64,000 bases of DNA from Cinnamomum chago (lineage: Eukaryota > Streptophyta > Magnoliopsida > Laurales > Lauraceae), in assembly GCA_038049695.1 (NCBI GenBank), contig CP142451.1, positions 34,518,001-34,582,000 of the forward strand, written 5' to 3'. Under the pieces are notes generated by a model, which saw nothing but the letters and a program-made list of their open reading frames with translations, did not search any database and was not told the DNA's origin. This document shows positions 11,801 to 23,854 of the stretch, in pieces (the first letter of the stretch is position 1; each line of letters begins with the position of its first letter). Both the position numbers and the translations under genes were made by a program.

Positions 11801-13263
11801 GTAGTAGTGAGTTTTGGAAGCAGACCAAAACCATGTATGTAGTTCCACCTGTGGTTGTCCTTCCTTTTTGGAGAACAAAAGAATCATCAAAGGCTTATGC
11901 CATACATAATAATGTAGTTGAGGGAATCTGTGATTTCCGAAAGCAGATACCCTAATGAGGAGGGTGTCTGTGAGTGTGTAGGAAGATTTCTGGAATTGGT
12001 TTGTTTGGGAATTGATGGGGTGATGATGTGGCCGTTGATATAGGTGAATGCACACGTTGCACTGTGTCAGTGGCATGAAAATAGAAATTTCAGTTGGTCT
12101 AGATGAACAAAATGCAGCAATTGCAGCTGTCAATTGATTTTTATTAAATGCCTATTATAAGATCTATGGTTGAGGGTGAGAATAGGAGGCTAATTCCATA
12201 TGAATCCAACACCAAAAAAAAAAAAAATTCTTAAGCATGATAGTATAAGGTGGCACCTTGATTGATGAGATTAGACATGCTGAAGTCGATCCGATCAATA
12301 CCAATTTGAACTTTGCTACTTTTGGTTTTGGGCCAGTCTCTGGCCTTACAAACCAAAACAAACACGCAGAATTTAGGTCAAGCCAATTTTGCATACCAAC
12401 CATGGCACTATACTTCCCCATTTGTAAGGGTTTAGCCCATTCGACTGTTGAATCCAGATTCTCTAAAAGCAGGCCTTGGAGAATTCTTTGGACCCACCCC
12501 AATAAAAGCATCAATGGGGCCAACCCCAAAAAAAATCCAAACTGCTCAAATCATAGTCTTGACTCTGAGCCAAATTTCACCCCAATTGAAGCCCGGACCA
12601 TCATCAGATCAACCACTTGAATAGAACGCGATGTTGACCCATGAGTGCCCTGACCATGCAGGCCTTTTCCTTTGAAGTGTGGGGTCCCATGTTTCCTGCC
12701 CGAGTTTCTGTGGCCTTGTGTGCAAGTACACATTAGTAGCATTGCAAAATTATTCAGGAACATCATGACTTTTAACACCTTCATGTGTGTAGTCCATGAT
12801 TTTAAAATATGACTTCATTAACCCTGCTGAGCTTTAGACCTACAATTGCAAGACCTCCATGTACTTCAAAGTTTGGCCAGATTGTTGCCCCTGCAACTAG
12901 CGCACTTGGGCGAGCAGGAGACAATGCTAGGATGGTTCACTTTCACAAAAGTTAAAAATATATAATAAAAAAAAATGATTTTCAAATCATTCCAGGAAAA
13001 ACAAAACCTCCTATTAAATCATTCATTAGAATCCAAAACCTCTTATTTTATTACTCTTCTATATGTAAAACTCTTTGGTTGTTTGTTTATGGGATGAAGT
13101 AAAATAAAATGAAATTAAGTGTCAAATAACAAAGAAAAAGAAAGTAAGAGAGTTTGGAGTAAAAGAAACTATTTTTTTGTCATTTTGAGCTTTTTTTAAG
13201 AGTACCTTATTTGTTATTTTATGTCTTTTAAGAGCATCTTTTTTGTCATTTTGTAACTAAAAA
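11801..13263. other. gene-free stretch
   Basis: Several open frames of 77-152 codons occur here, but none has recognisable domains or gene structure. No element boundaries were recognised. It becomes strongly AT-rich towards the Helitron end. Confidence 0.4.
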
Positions 13264-14843
13264 CTAGCAACAACAACCCGTGCTCAGCCCGGGGTAAAAA
13301 ATAAGATATTACATTTTAAATTTATGAGATATCAAAATTAATTATAAATATATAAAAATATATTCATGCATATTTTTATAAAAATAGTCAACACATCTTC
13401 AATCAAAAATATAAGTGGTCAACATAAACAATGAACTATTACAAAGATAACGCTAAAAAATTCATTCAACAACATAAAAATAATAATAACAACAATAATT
13501 AGTAAAGAAGATATAGAAAAGCAAATTTTGTTAATATATATAATATTAGTAATAAGAAATGCATTCAAGTTTTTGTTACCCATTGATAATTTCAAAGCCC
13601 AATAAAACAAAGCCACCCCATTTGGACTTATTGTGCAACAAGAGGATTTTAGTTTATATAGACTTTTATTTCCTCATGAGAATGGAATTTTGTATTTTCG
13701 TACAAAGTCAAAGTCCTCTCTATTAAGAGAAAATGATTCATTTTTTTCTTCTATGCAAGGAAAATACATCACACCAAACAACATAATATTGTTAACAAAG
13801 AAAATAATAAAAATGTACAATCCTCTCATTGCACAAATACACCATTTTTTTATTTTCACATCGGCCAATGATCATTTCAATCCCTCTTCACAAATTTCTT
13901 CTCTACCCCTTTGAAGTAACACCAATACCATTTTCGAACTGATCAAACCATTTTTTAGCTCTAGATTTTTAAAAATATATATAAACATCTTAACTTTAAA
14001 AGCCATAAATTATAAGATTTTAAAACCACAGGCTAGTGTTATTTGATCACAGTAATAATTGGCCCACCTTAGATCAATGTATATATCTCTTAATTATGAG
14101 TCCAAGTGGGCCCACGAAAGTGTAATTTATGGTGGGTCAAACCTAGGGTCAGGTCCATATAATCAAATCAAAAAAGGATGCCTTTAAGATTCAACAAAAA
14201 AATAAAAATAAAAACTCAAAACATTTTTATTATAAGCTCATCCATGAGGTGGTCTACCAAAAGGTCGGGCCTGATTTTCGTTCACATGTGACAATCTTTT
14301 AATAGAGCAGAGCTCTATTTGGAAACTAAAAGAAAATAATACTTTTAATGAAAAAATTATCAGTGTGAATTGTTGAAAGGTGGGCCCCAAATATTAAAAT
14401 AAAAAAATGACAATCTTGATCTACCAGAAGGTCAGGTCTGATTTTCGTTCACATGTGACAATCTTTAAATAGAGTAGAACTCTAGTTGGAAACTAAAAAA
14501 AAATGATATTTTTAATAAAAAATTTATCAGTGTGAATTATTGAAAGGTGAGCTCCAAATATTAAAATAAAAAAAATGATAATCTTGAGAAGATGGAAAAT
14601 AGATGGTGTTGAGAGAGAGATAGTAAAATAGAGAGATTTTAAAGGATATTGATTGAGAGACTTCAAGAGATAAAGGATATGGATAAAGAGATTTTTTTGG
14701 GAGAAAAAATTGTGGCATGTGATGACATGGCACCTTAAAACACTTCTATGTTTTTTCTCCATATTTATTTGAAGGGAGAATGATTGGGTTATCGAGGTGG
14801 CACCCCTCACAGCCAACCTCCCCTTTTTCTTTAATATATATAA
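13264..14843 (-). mobile_element. non-autonomous Helitron
   Basis: On the minus strand the 3' end has the Helitron hallmarks. A short hairpin (CCCGGGCTGAGCACGGG, stem CCCG..GCT/AGC..CGGG) is followed by TTGTTGTTG and the terminal CTAG, with T as the next host base (position 13263). The 5' end, TTATATATATTAAAG at 14843 downward preceded by A, is shared for about 80 bp with the element at 30314. Insertion between A and T fits Helitrons. No RepHel coding sequence is present. Inside is a two-copy tandem repeat (14254-14420 and 14421-14590, period 167). The canonical 5' TC is not visible. Confidence 0.7.
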
Positions 14844-15040
14844 TATGTTTTTCGTCATTTCCATCTATTTAAATAATTTCAAAGGGATAACCAAATAAAA
14901 TAAATTAAAGACAAGGGCTGGATGAGATAATTTTGAAATTTAGAAAGAGATGAGCTAAGGAGTCAATTTGAAAAGCAGACCATGACTTGTAGATGAGGAT
15001 CATTATGGTCTACCTTGCATATTTATAGAATGTTTTGAGA

Positions 15041-17586
15041 TGTCACGACTCGGGCCCGAATTACGATAACCCCAAGCCATGAGCCCATACTTACTCTCGT
15101 AAACTCCGAGTTAACCGAAGTTAAAACGGAATCCACAAGGGATAACATTCTCATTAAACCTGTCAAATACACAACTTTTGTGGAAACAATTATATTTGAC
15201 AATAATAATTCACGATTTACATGTATACAAAACAATAAAGTCCTTATACATGTATCATTTCCATCATTTGATTGTCACTTGGTGCATATCCAAAACACTA
15301 TTCAATAACAATTAATTATATTTCAAAATGATTATACAAAATAACTTTCAAAATGTTATAGGTCTTTTCTCGCACTCGGATACCCGTATCAAATGGTATC
15401 CCGACCATTCCATTCATTTAAACCTCCTCGAGGACCCGGAGGGGTCTCCTCCACTGCCGCTGGGGGCGCTGCTGCACCAGCAAGGGCAATCGGGCCTGTA
15501 ATGCTATCAATAACACTAGTAAATACGACAGTTCAACAATGTATAAACAGATCTTGTAATAGCACGTGTTAGTACGTATACTGAATTCATCAAATCTATT
15601 TAGTAACAATTTCCATTCTAGACAAGTCTAGATAATTCCTACAATGACAATATGTAACTTAAGAGTTAACCAACAGACATGTACAAGATGGTCACTACCA
15701 TAGCTTTCATTCATTCATTTAATTTCATTCATTTAATTTATCATCTTCCCTCAAAGGAAGGATTCATCTTCCAAATGGAAGGCATCAATCAATACCCATA
15801 AATATAATCGGAATATGTAGGACTTACTAGTGTCCGGGCCAGGGACAACTAGCATCACCACGGAGCTCCGGAACGCCCCAAATCCATCTACTGCAGTAGG
15901 AATAGTCATTCATTAATTCATTGAACTCATTTAAAGTTCTAATATCATAGCTAGGTAGTGCCAGACTCAAGAGTTAATGCTTTCCAATAAGCAATCAATT
16001 ACTGGATTCAATTCAATTCAATAATTCTCTTCATAACAAGATAAGGGAATAGTAGCAATGACAATCTCACTAGATTGGGACCCAACAATGTGGTGTACGA
16101 TACAATGAGAGAACCTACAAATCATTTATGGTTCTATTTAACTCAATCTCAAATCTAAACAACCATTTGGGTATAACCATTAGTTTCTAAATGCACATGT
16201 TATTCTCGATGGATATCACATTTATATATTTAATATGTGCATTATATAGTCCCCATAATTATCACCCATGGAAGTTTGGACTTAAAACTAATTGAGGGAG
16301 CACTTATACTTACAAGAAGTACTCCAAGTCCATGCAAAAATCTAAAATCCGTTTAGCAGACCGTTAGGTCCGATCGATTGGTCAAATTTTCAATCACAAT
16401 TAATGCCTTGGCCAGTATCAAACTCGGTTACCTGGCGGTTAGCCGAAATTTGGTTGGCGGCTAGCCGAATTTTGGTTCGGTTAGCTTGCGGTTAGCTTTC
16501 CAAAAGCTTGGAGATTCCTGACTCAAGTTCGGTCAGTTTGACGGTTACCTTTCGGCTAGCCGAAATTTAGATTTCGGCTAACCGAAATCTAACGGTTAGA
16601 TGGCAGTCAGCTTTCCAGAGACACACCATTCTGTGGATTTTGGCGGTTAGCATGTCGGCTAGCCGAACTACCCAGGACGAATTCCAGAGCTTCAGATTTC
16701 TGAAGCTAATTTATGGGTATTGAGTCCCTTGAACTTCAACCACCTCAATAACACACAAAATCACAAATACATGTTTATACTTGCCTCTCTTGAAGCTTAG
16801 TGGCAAAAACCCTCTTTTTCCCTAGCTTGGCTTGAGATTACAACCCCCAAATCAAACTCTAATCCCATGAAAACATAAAAATACACAACTCATGAGCTAT
16901 TTGAGCTAGAAATCTCTACAAAACCACCAATGGAACTTGGAAATCCTAAGAGAAGACCAACTACTTGTAGTTCCAAGAAAAGAGGTCTTGAGTTCTCTTT
17001 CAAGCTCTATTTCTTCAAAAATGGAGGAAATGACTCGAGGGAGAAGATGAAGATGGAGCCTTCTCACTCCAAGCCACTCAAACCACTCTAAATCTCACCC
17101 TTGATGAAGAGGAATGGAAGAGAAAGGGGAGAAGAAAATGGTGTCTAGGGTTTGCTTAAGGTGAAATGAGTGAAAGAGCTCATTTCATTCTAATATAAGG
17201 ACTCCTCACACTAAAACCCACTTTCATTGAGTGTAATTACATTTTGAGTCAAATGAAACCTCACTTGGTCCATTTGTGGTCAAATGGAATCGCGTCTATT
17301 ATGAAAGTTAACGTACTATTCGAGATACACACGTTGGTATCAAGAATTTCCGCATTCGACGAAATACGCGAAACCTGTATTTACGAAAAAGTCCTTAGCT
17401 TGTCTTGTTTGAATCTAAACTCATTTTAACCAATTCTATTTCATTCCATTATGCTTAATGCATCTTTTGAAACCAATTTGTCTCTCTTTGGTCATTAGTC
17501 TTCATTAACCCAATTACTCATGCTTAATTAGCATTAATATCAATTAATTAGTCTTAATCATGATTAGTTTGGGTCGGGGTGTAACA
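15041..17586 (-). mobile_element. solo LTR A (LTR retrotransposon)
   Basis: A 2,546 bp sequence bounded by TG (TGTCACGACTCGGGCCCG) and CA (GGGGTGTAACA). A perfect 5 bp target duplication TGAGA flanks it (15036-15040 and 17587-17591). There is no gag-pol and no second LTR, so it is a solo LTR left by LTR-LTR recombination. A TATA-like CCTTATATTAG (minus, about 17190-17200) followed by a CT-rich leader shows it faces left. Both ends resemble LTRs C, D and E (GTAACA/GTGACA versus TGTGAG-type ends), suggesting one family; a Ty3/gypsy affiliation is a guess. It contains palindrome cluster A. Confidence 0.85.
16365..16680. repeat. palindrome cluster A (TCGGCTAGCCGA type) within LTR A
   Basis: The words CGGCTAGCCGA, CGGTTAGC and TTAGCCGAAATTT are reiterated irregularly through about 300 bp, including several perfect palindromes on the core GGCTAGCC. 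The cluster sits roughly 500-850 bp downstream of the LTR's TATA-like box. Equivalent clusters with other words occupy the comparable place in LTRs C, D and E. Confidence 0.8.
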
Positions 17587-17591
17587 TGAGA

Positions 17592-18651
17592 TCTATGGAG
17601 CTGCGAATAGTTATAAAAAATTGCCTCTTGGATCAAACATCAAACGAACCAAGACAAACTGTTATAGTATTTGTAGTATTGCCACATCTCGGACTCATCA
17701 GATTCTATCAAACTTGGTAAGATCTCAAAATTTTGAGACCATATCATGAAGTACACATATAGTTCAAATTGAACAGTTCAAACATGTAGCAAGTTAGGCT
17801 TTCAGTAATATATTTAAGTGTTGCTTTCATCCACTAACTTCATTTGTCAAGTAGAGGCCCTTGGAGAACCTTTCACCTATTTGCTCAAGTCAAAGACCGG
17901 GTTCAAGGGGTGTAAGTGTGAGGCTTCTGAAGTTCATTTGTTAATCTCTGATGTGAAATATCTGTGATTCAATTAGAAATCTACTCAAACTTGGCTTGAT
18001 ATTCTCATAGTAAACAAATTTGTCATAAAAAAGATTTTATATAGTTGACATGATTTGATAAGACGAAACAATATCTCCCAGTTTCAGCAAAATGTGATTC
18101 ACTTAGCATCTGGCATAAAGTCTTCAAATGTTGTTGGTTCAAGTAGGTGAGCGGTCTTCCTTGAGTACCAGCCTCGTGATTTGCAATGTCTTCGTTTGAA
18201 GCCAACCATACCATCATTTAGCATCTGTTTTTCTAAATTTAACAAACATTATGACAATGACTCATTGATGTCTAGGAACTTGGGTAATGGTCCATATAAC
18301 CCACTACTTCCTTGAGCCACATAGTTCTGGATTAGTTCCATTGAAACTAGAACGAACATCACAAATGCCATTCTAACATCCTTGGCAATGTGGCCTCATG
18401 ATTCATGCAAACTGTGGTAGAACCAAATGTGTAGAATGTAGATGCTTTCTATTTTATAGACACAAGCTTATTTCGTTGCTCCAAGATTGAAGTTTGCATT
18501 GCTACTAGCATTTCAGCTAAACCGTTACCTGATATTGGATTAGACATTGGTTTATTTTGTTCGGCCCTCATGAGTTCATGTATTGATCAAAGCTTGTGTT
18601 GCTGATGAATATGGACAATGGCACGGCTTGATCAAATCAAATCCCTTTATT

Positions 18652-18695
<44 letters not shown>

Positions 18696-18771
18696 CCTTC
18701 TCTCGATGATTCCATGAAGTTGGATGCGGGTCAAATTTAGGGCTTAGGTTGAGTTGATTGACCTGAGGACC
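17592..18771. other. gene-free stretch with (TA)n microsatellite
   Basis: No gene recognised. A (TA)n run of about 20 units occupies roughly 18655-18692. A minus-strand frame near 18390-18260 is open for about 45 codons but resembles nothing I know. Confidence 0.45.
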
Positions 18772-19340
18772 ACTATTGAAGAGCTTTTTGTAAAATACTC
18801 ACAAGGTTAATAGGATTTGTAAATAGTAAAAACAGCACAATACCTACCTGGATTTTGGTTATTTTGCAGAATACCCCTGTACTTTGGCATTTTGTACTAA
18901 ACGTACCTTTAGTTCTGATTAACATGCAAAACTCACGGATTCTGTTAGTCTTAACGGCGTAGGTCATATAAATTGTGTCTGATGTATACTGGCGGCAAAT
19001 TACTCGTCCAAAAAGACTTATTTGCCCCAGAGGAGAAAAAATCCAAGGCCGCTTTTTTTTTTCTCATTTCCCCCTTTCCAAATTTCTGAACCTAATCGAT
19101 CTGCAACTCTCCCTCTCTCCGCCCAGATCCAAAAAATCTCCGGCCTATGCTCCGCAGTGCGCTTCCATCTCCGGCCATCTCCTCACTCAGAAGCTGATTC
19201 TAAGTGGGTGTGAGCCGCTTCCTAAAAGAAGATGCTTTGCCAAGTCAGTTCCTAAAGTGGGTCTCTCTCCTTTTCCTCTTTCGCTTTAGAAGCTTGTTGG
19301 TGAGAAGATTGCTAGCTAGAATGGCTTATCCTGTAAGAGC

Positions 19341-19690
19341 TTTGATTGCTTGAATGGGAAGAAATTGAGTGGGGATTGTGTTGGGTGCTTTGATTTGGTT
19401 AATGGAATTGAGAAACAGAGGTGGGTTAGGGCTAGAGGGAAGTATGATTTTGTACTTGATGATGTTTTGGCAATAGGGGACAGTAGAATTCGAATTGGAT
19501 TTGATTTTGGCGGTGTGTCTTTTGGGAGCTTTGCTGCCTGGATGGCTGAGAAGAATGTGACTCTCATTACCTCCACATTGAATGTCGATGCCCTTCAATG
19601 AATTCGTTGCCGCCCGAGGGCTTTTTCCCATGTACTTGTCTTCAGGCATAATTCTCCACTCGCTTTCGCAGCCAAAGTGTAATATACATA
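19341..19690 (+). pseudogene. captured fragment of a plant SAM-dependent methyltransferase
   Basis: The plus frame reads CVGCFDLVNGIEKQRWVRA-RGKYDFVLDDVLAIGD-RIRIGFDFGG-FAAWMAEKNVTLITSTLNVDA. Near 19590 it shifts by one frame into NEFVAARGLFPMYLSSG. This matches my memory of a plant methyltransferase family (At1g29790-like). Its SAM motif I is normally GFDxGGGSGTFA; here it is altered by a substitution and a duplicated FGS, so the site is probably non-functional. The fragment lacks the ends of the protein, has a frameshift, and lies between Mutator-like inverted ends, which points to transposon capture. Upstream, 19030-19210 looks like CT-rich 5' leader sequence and may have come from the same or another donor gene. 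Confidence 0.65.
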
Positions 19691-19923
19691 TTCCATCATA
19701 GGCACAGCAAACAAACATTCAAAAAAATATTGTCACAAGGTCTCGCACATTGATGCCACATTAAATACTATCTGTTAGCAATTGGGACTCTTCTTCAGTC
19801 AATCCATCAGTTGTATTGCTAAATCTAGCAGTAGTATACTTTCAAACCAAACCTGGACCCCAAGGTCCTACACCTCTGCAAGATAGAGATAACAAAGCCA
19901 CAATATGAGAAAACTATTGTGCA

Positions 19924-20350
19924 ATGAAAGCTTCATTTAATGTTAAAAAATGTAGCCGATTACCAAGCACGGATTGCGTTCTCAACGAATGCAAGAGTTG
20001 TGGGTTCTCAAAGCTGCTTCTTCCATTGATTAACGAAGGTGTTATCCCCATTCTCAATGCTGTCTCCAATGACAAGGATCTCAATTCCAAAATGAAATTT
20101 GTCCTCTAGATCGATTGTAAGGAACTCAATGGACTTGCCAACGTTGACCGTGCAAAACAATGGGTTCGTAAGTACATTAATGTCAAGAAAGCATCCTCGG
20201 CTTCAATTGCAATTCGGTGGGGTGATGGGAAATGGTGTGGGGTTTGGGATTTTAGGAATCTTTGGTTGAAGAAGATTGGTTGTAGGAGTTTGAGAAGAGT
20301 TGATCCGAATGGATATGCAGACGAGAGAGGGAGAAAAGTTTGGGGAAACG
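19924..20350 (+). pseudogene. second exon-like fragment, family not recognised
   Basis: Codon-like, higher-GC sequence within the same Mutator-like element. A 61-codon plus frame contains LLPLINEGVIPILNAVSNDK, faintly reminiscent of armadillo/HEAT-type helices. Another frame near 20150-20350 reads WVRKYINVKKASSAS and WGDGKWCGVWDFRNLWLKK. Neither is long enough to name. It is probably part of one or more further captured genes. Confidence 0.35.
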
Positions 20351-21167
20351 CCAAGACACATCTTATATATGGAGGGGTAAATTCGACATTTTCTATTTTT
20401 CATCACGGCCGTCTATATTTGCATTGTGATTAGAACTACAGGTAGATTTAGTACAAAATTCAAAAGTACTGGCGGTGCTCTGCAAAATGACCAAAGTACA
20501 GTTGTTTTCCCTGGTAAATAAGCACATGTGGTTTTAGTATTTGTAAATAGACTCCTATATTTTCATTTTAATACCTTTCGTGTCTCTAGAATAGTAGACT
20601 TTTCAACCACTATAAATTCTTCAAGTGAAATGACACTTTTGTCTTTCTCTTTTATCCCTATTTCTCATGTAACATCAAGAGTTATATTTAGTGGGAGAGC
20701 ATACCCTACATAAATCTTATTTTCTCAATCTAGGGCCCATTTCATTAAGTGTAAATCCATCATAATGACAATCTAATACATGTACTTATAATTGGTTATA
20801 ATTGATCATATCCATACATGACCCACCACATGATTGATGAAAGTTTCAAAATACATTATCAGGTTTCATATGTATGAGAGAGTTATTGAGGGAGAAACCA
20901 TTGCAACTTGGAATAAAATAATAATATTTTTGTAAATAACATTTTACTCACTTTTTGTTTAATGGATGTAAGGGTAAAGCTGTCGTTTTTATAAAAATTC
21001 AACAAAGATCTCATGTAGTTGCCCATTTTTGTTAGGGATATTTATTTTAGAGACCTATGAAGTATTAAAATAAAAAGGTAGGGGCCTATTTACAAAAACT
21101 AAAATCATATGGGCGTATTTATAAATCCTAGAAGCCTTAAGAGTATTTACAAAATCTCGATATTGAA

Positions 21168-21417
21168 AATATGCAAAACTTTTAGCCTCTTTCGTTTTTC
21201 TAAAAGTAAAAATAAGGTTGTTTTATAGTACCTTACAGATGGGTTGAGTTTTCCTTCCTTTCTTTTCTAATTCTTCTCTCTTGCTTTTTACCTCCGTTGT
21301 CAGCCCCTTTTCTTTTCCCAAGCAATGAAACCCATTGAGTCTGAGTTGAATCGCCCGACGCTGATTTTTAGAAGCATGATAACAAGTTTTGCTTCTATTT
21401 CAACAATCTAGGTAACG
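21168..21417. other. spacer between MULE and hAT element
   Basis: A short T-rich spacer with no recognised feature. The host copy of the hAT target site (TAGGTAAC-G) lies at its right end. Confidence 0.4.
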
Positions 21418-23846
21418 CAGGGGCGGACCTACGTGTAATGGACCTGGGGCGATGGAAAAAGCCCAAAAGGCTTATGGGGCGACCCATGTGGCCCATAAGT
21501 ATAAGTCTTTGTCCCACCCTCCAAAGAAAAACCCATGTTCAATTACTCCCGAAACCCTCTCCTCCTCTTTTTCTGACTCCCACCTCTATCACAGGCATAC
21601 AACTCAGTCTCTCTCTCATGCATGGTTCAAAATCGCGATATCAGCCGGGGCTAAAAACGATATCATATTGGTATCGGTCGCGGTTATCGGTCCATCACAG
21701 TAATCGTTTTGTGAAAAAAATTTTAATCCAAAAAAATTCGCAAAAATATTCAAAAAATTCCGAATATTAGAAAATACTGGAAAACAATATTTTTTCCCCT
21801 TTAGTAATAATAATAAATCAAAATATCAGTCACCATAAGTCATGAGTCTTGTCTGTGTCGCTGACCCGCTGTTTTAGCTCATAATTAATATATTAGTATA
21901 AAATAAAAGAAAATAAAAATAACATATCAATTATTATTTAAATACTAACTCAATCATCAAATAAGTTATGAAATTCAAGACCATGAAGATAACATATTAC
22001 AATCTGAAATATGATAGTGAGATAGATAAATTAAAAAGCAGTTGGACATCAAAAGGTTTATCATTTACCTAAAATTAGGGGGGACTAGAGAGAGATTGAT
22101 GAGCATGTCAGCCTAATTCCAAGCAGAGTGTCGCCCAGACTCGATATCGTCATCATTTATTCGGTACATAATAATTAAAATAAGGGAGTTATGTTGATTT
22201 TCTTACCAAAATAAAATAATTTCTTCAAGAAATAGTGTTGGAAATATGCAAGAGAATGAGCTATAGAGGAGGGGTTGCTCTAAGGAGACGAGGGAAGACG
22301 AAGAAGGTGGGGAAAGAATGAGAAAAAAAGTGAAAATTTTAGAGTTTTTGACCATTATTCCATTTCGGCCGATATTTTGACCGATATTTTCAAAATATCG
22401 GCCGATATATCGGTTAAACCGATATTTTGAAAATATCGGTTGAGATGGACCGATATTTTGGCTTGCGATACCGGCCAAAATATCGAACCAATATCGACCA
22501 ACACCAGTTCATATCGGCCGATATGAACCGGTATCGGCCGATATTTTAAATCATGCTCTCACGTTACATTCTCTCTCTAACAGTGGCAACCTTATCACAT
22601 TCCTAATTTTTTTATTCAACGCACGTCTTTTCCCTTCCCCTTCATTGTTATTATAGAGTGGGAGAGGCTTCTTGCTTGTGTGGAGTCTGAGCTCGTTCTA
22701 TATGAAATTTGAAAAAGATTGAAGCTCGATGGGTGTAGGAGAATCGATCTGGTTGTAGAGGTGAGGAAAATGATCTATGCATTTTTTTCATTTACTCTAA
22801 ACTGAGATTTTGTGTAGGACGTGTTTGGATGCATAGCAAGTTGCAGTTGATTTGAACTTGTTGGTTACGATTGGGAGAGATCTAAAAGCATTGTTGAGTT
22901 TTTTTTTCCCTGTTTGGTGTTCTTTTTTAATTTTGGGTTTTAAGTTGATTCACTTATTTGTTTGATTTTCTCATGATCTACAGTTGAGGATTCTTAGAAA
23001 TCTTTTAGTTTTAATTGTGCATTTTTCTTGGTTTTCATTTATTTTAGTGCATGTAATAATTTGTATTATCATGGTTTTCCAAGAAAATGTCAAAATCGTT
23101 AAATTGATTATAATAATTGTTAAAGACAGTCAAAATCAAGTACACCCACTATGTGCTTCATTCCTAGGACCTCTAAAAGGGAGAATATGTTACCATAGTG
23201 CTAGTGAGGTGGTAGAAGAAATATGGTTTGGAGTTTGTGATTTATGTTTGGGATTTTAAAATTTGAGTAATCTTAATTTCTGGATTCCTCTCACTTGATT
23301 TTAGAAAATAATTATTAAAAAAATGAAAAGATAATAATGATCCTTACTTTTGGGCTTTTTGATTGATACTATATTATTCACACTTCCAAGAAGCAAGTTT
23401 TGGTTCCATCATTTTGTCTTAGTTCAAAAAATGGGGCCAACTTATAGATTAGTGTTTCAATTTTCATGTTTGGCTCATAAAATCAAAGGAGACTCACGTA
23501 TTTGTACAAAATTCTCAAGTAAAATGCTAATTAGAACCTTTTTCGCCTTGTATTAATGAATAGGCACCTGACTGGATACTTGGATCAACTAATTGTTAGG
23601 TCATTTAGCCAGTTTTAAAGTGACGAATTTGAAGCAAGTACTGATGACTTTCTAGTTGGTCATGCTTTGTATTAACACACTAGGACCATATACTTGGACC
23701 TTTTTTTTCTTTACATTGCATTTTGCTTATAAACGATTTGTATTTCCTATGTAATTATATTAAAATTTTCAATCATTACTAATAATTGATATTTTTAATT
23801 GACCATCGTCTACCCCACCCAAACAAAAATCCTGAATCCGCCACTG
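21418..23846. mobile_element. hAT-type non-autonomous element
   Basis: The left end CAGGGGCGGACCTACG and the inverted right end CAGTGGCGGATTCAGG match the common plant hAT terminus CAGNGGCGGA. The right flank is TAGGTAAG. The left flank reads TAGGTAACG, the same 8 bp with one inserted base. The element is 2,429 bp including the 935 bp nested insert at 21621-22555. No transposase frame was recognised; the open frames at 22984-23259 and 23350-23556 match nothing known to me. Diverged single ends of this kind also occur at 11756 and 63775. Confidence 0.7.
21621..22555. mobile_element. palindrome-rich hAT-like MITE, copy 1
   Basis: The ends are CATGGTTCAAAATCGCG (left) and, inverted from the right, CATGATTTAAAATATCGG. 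The 8 bp flanks are CTCTCATG and CTCTCACG (7/8). Both subterminal regions, especially 22360-22550, are packed with the palindrome ATATCGGCCGATAT and halves of it (ACCGATATTTT, AAAATATCGG), so the right arm alone can form large hairpins. The AT-rich middle (about 21720-21800) is shared, in opposite orientation, with the copy at 49346-50218. Nested inside the hAT-type element at 21418-23846. Non-coding. Confidence 0.75.
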
Positions 23847-23854
23847 TAGGTAAG

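Larger units (their letters stand above)
18781..21158. mobile_element. Mutator-like element carrying gene fragments (Pack-MULE candidate)
   Basis: The outer ends are inverted: GAGCTTTTTGTAAAATACTC at 18781 and, read inward from 21158, GAGATTTTGTAAATACTC. The similarity continues for about 45 bp. The flanking 9 bp are ACTATTGAA and GATATTGAA (7 of 9 identical), as expected for a MULE. A second inverted pair of about 85-100 bp lies inside (about 18867-18950 against 20407-20495). A third pair (about 20525-20597 against 21043-21115) indicates nested or compound elements. Between the inner ends lie exon-like pieces of cellular genes and no transposase. Confidence 0.65.

Noticed and set aside
12258..12620. 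120-codon open frame, plus
   Set aside because: No domain, no splice context, and a longer open frame overlaps on the other strand.
18023..18400. Minus-strand open stretches resembling a coding fragment
   Set aside because: Short, interrupted, and without family motifs; could not be told apart from chance.
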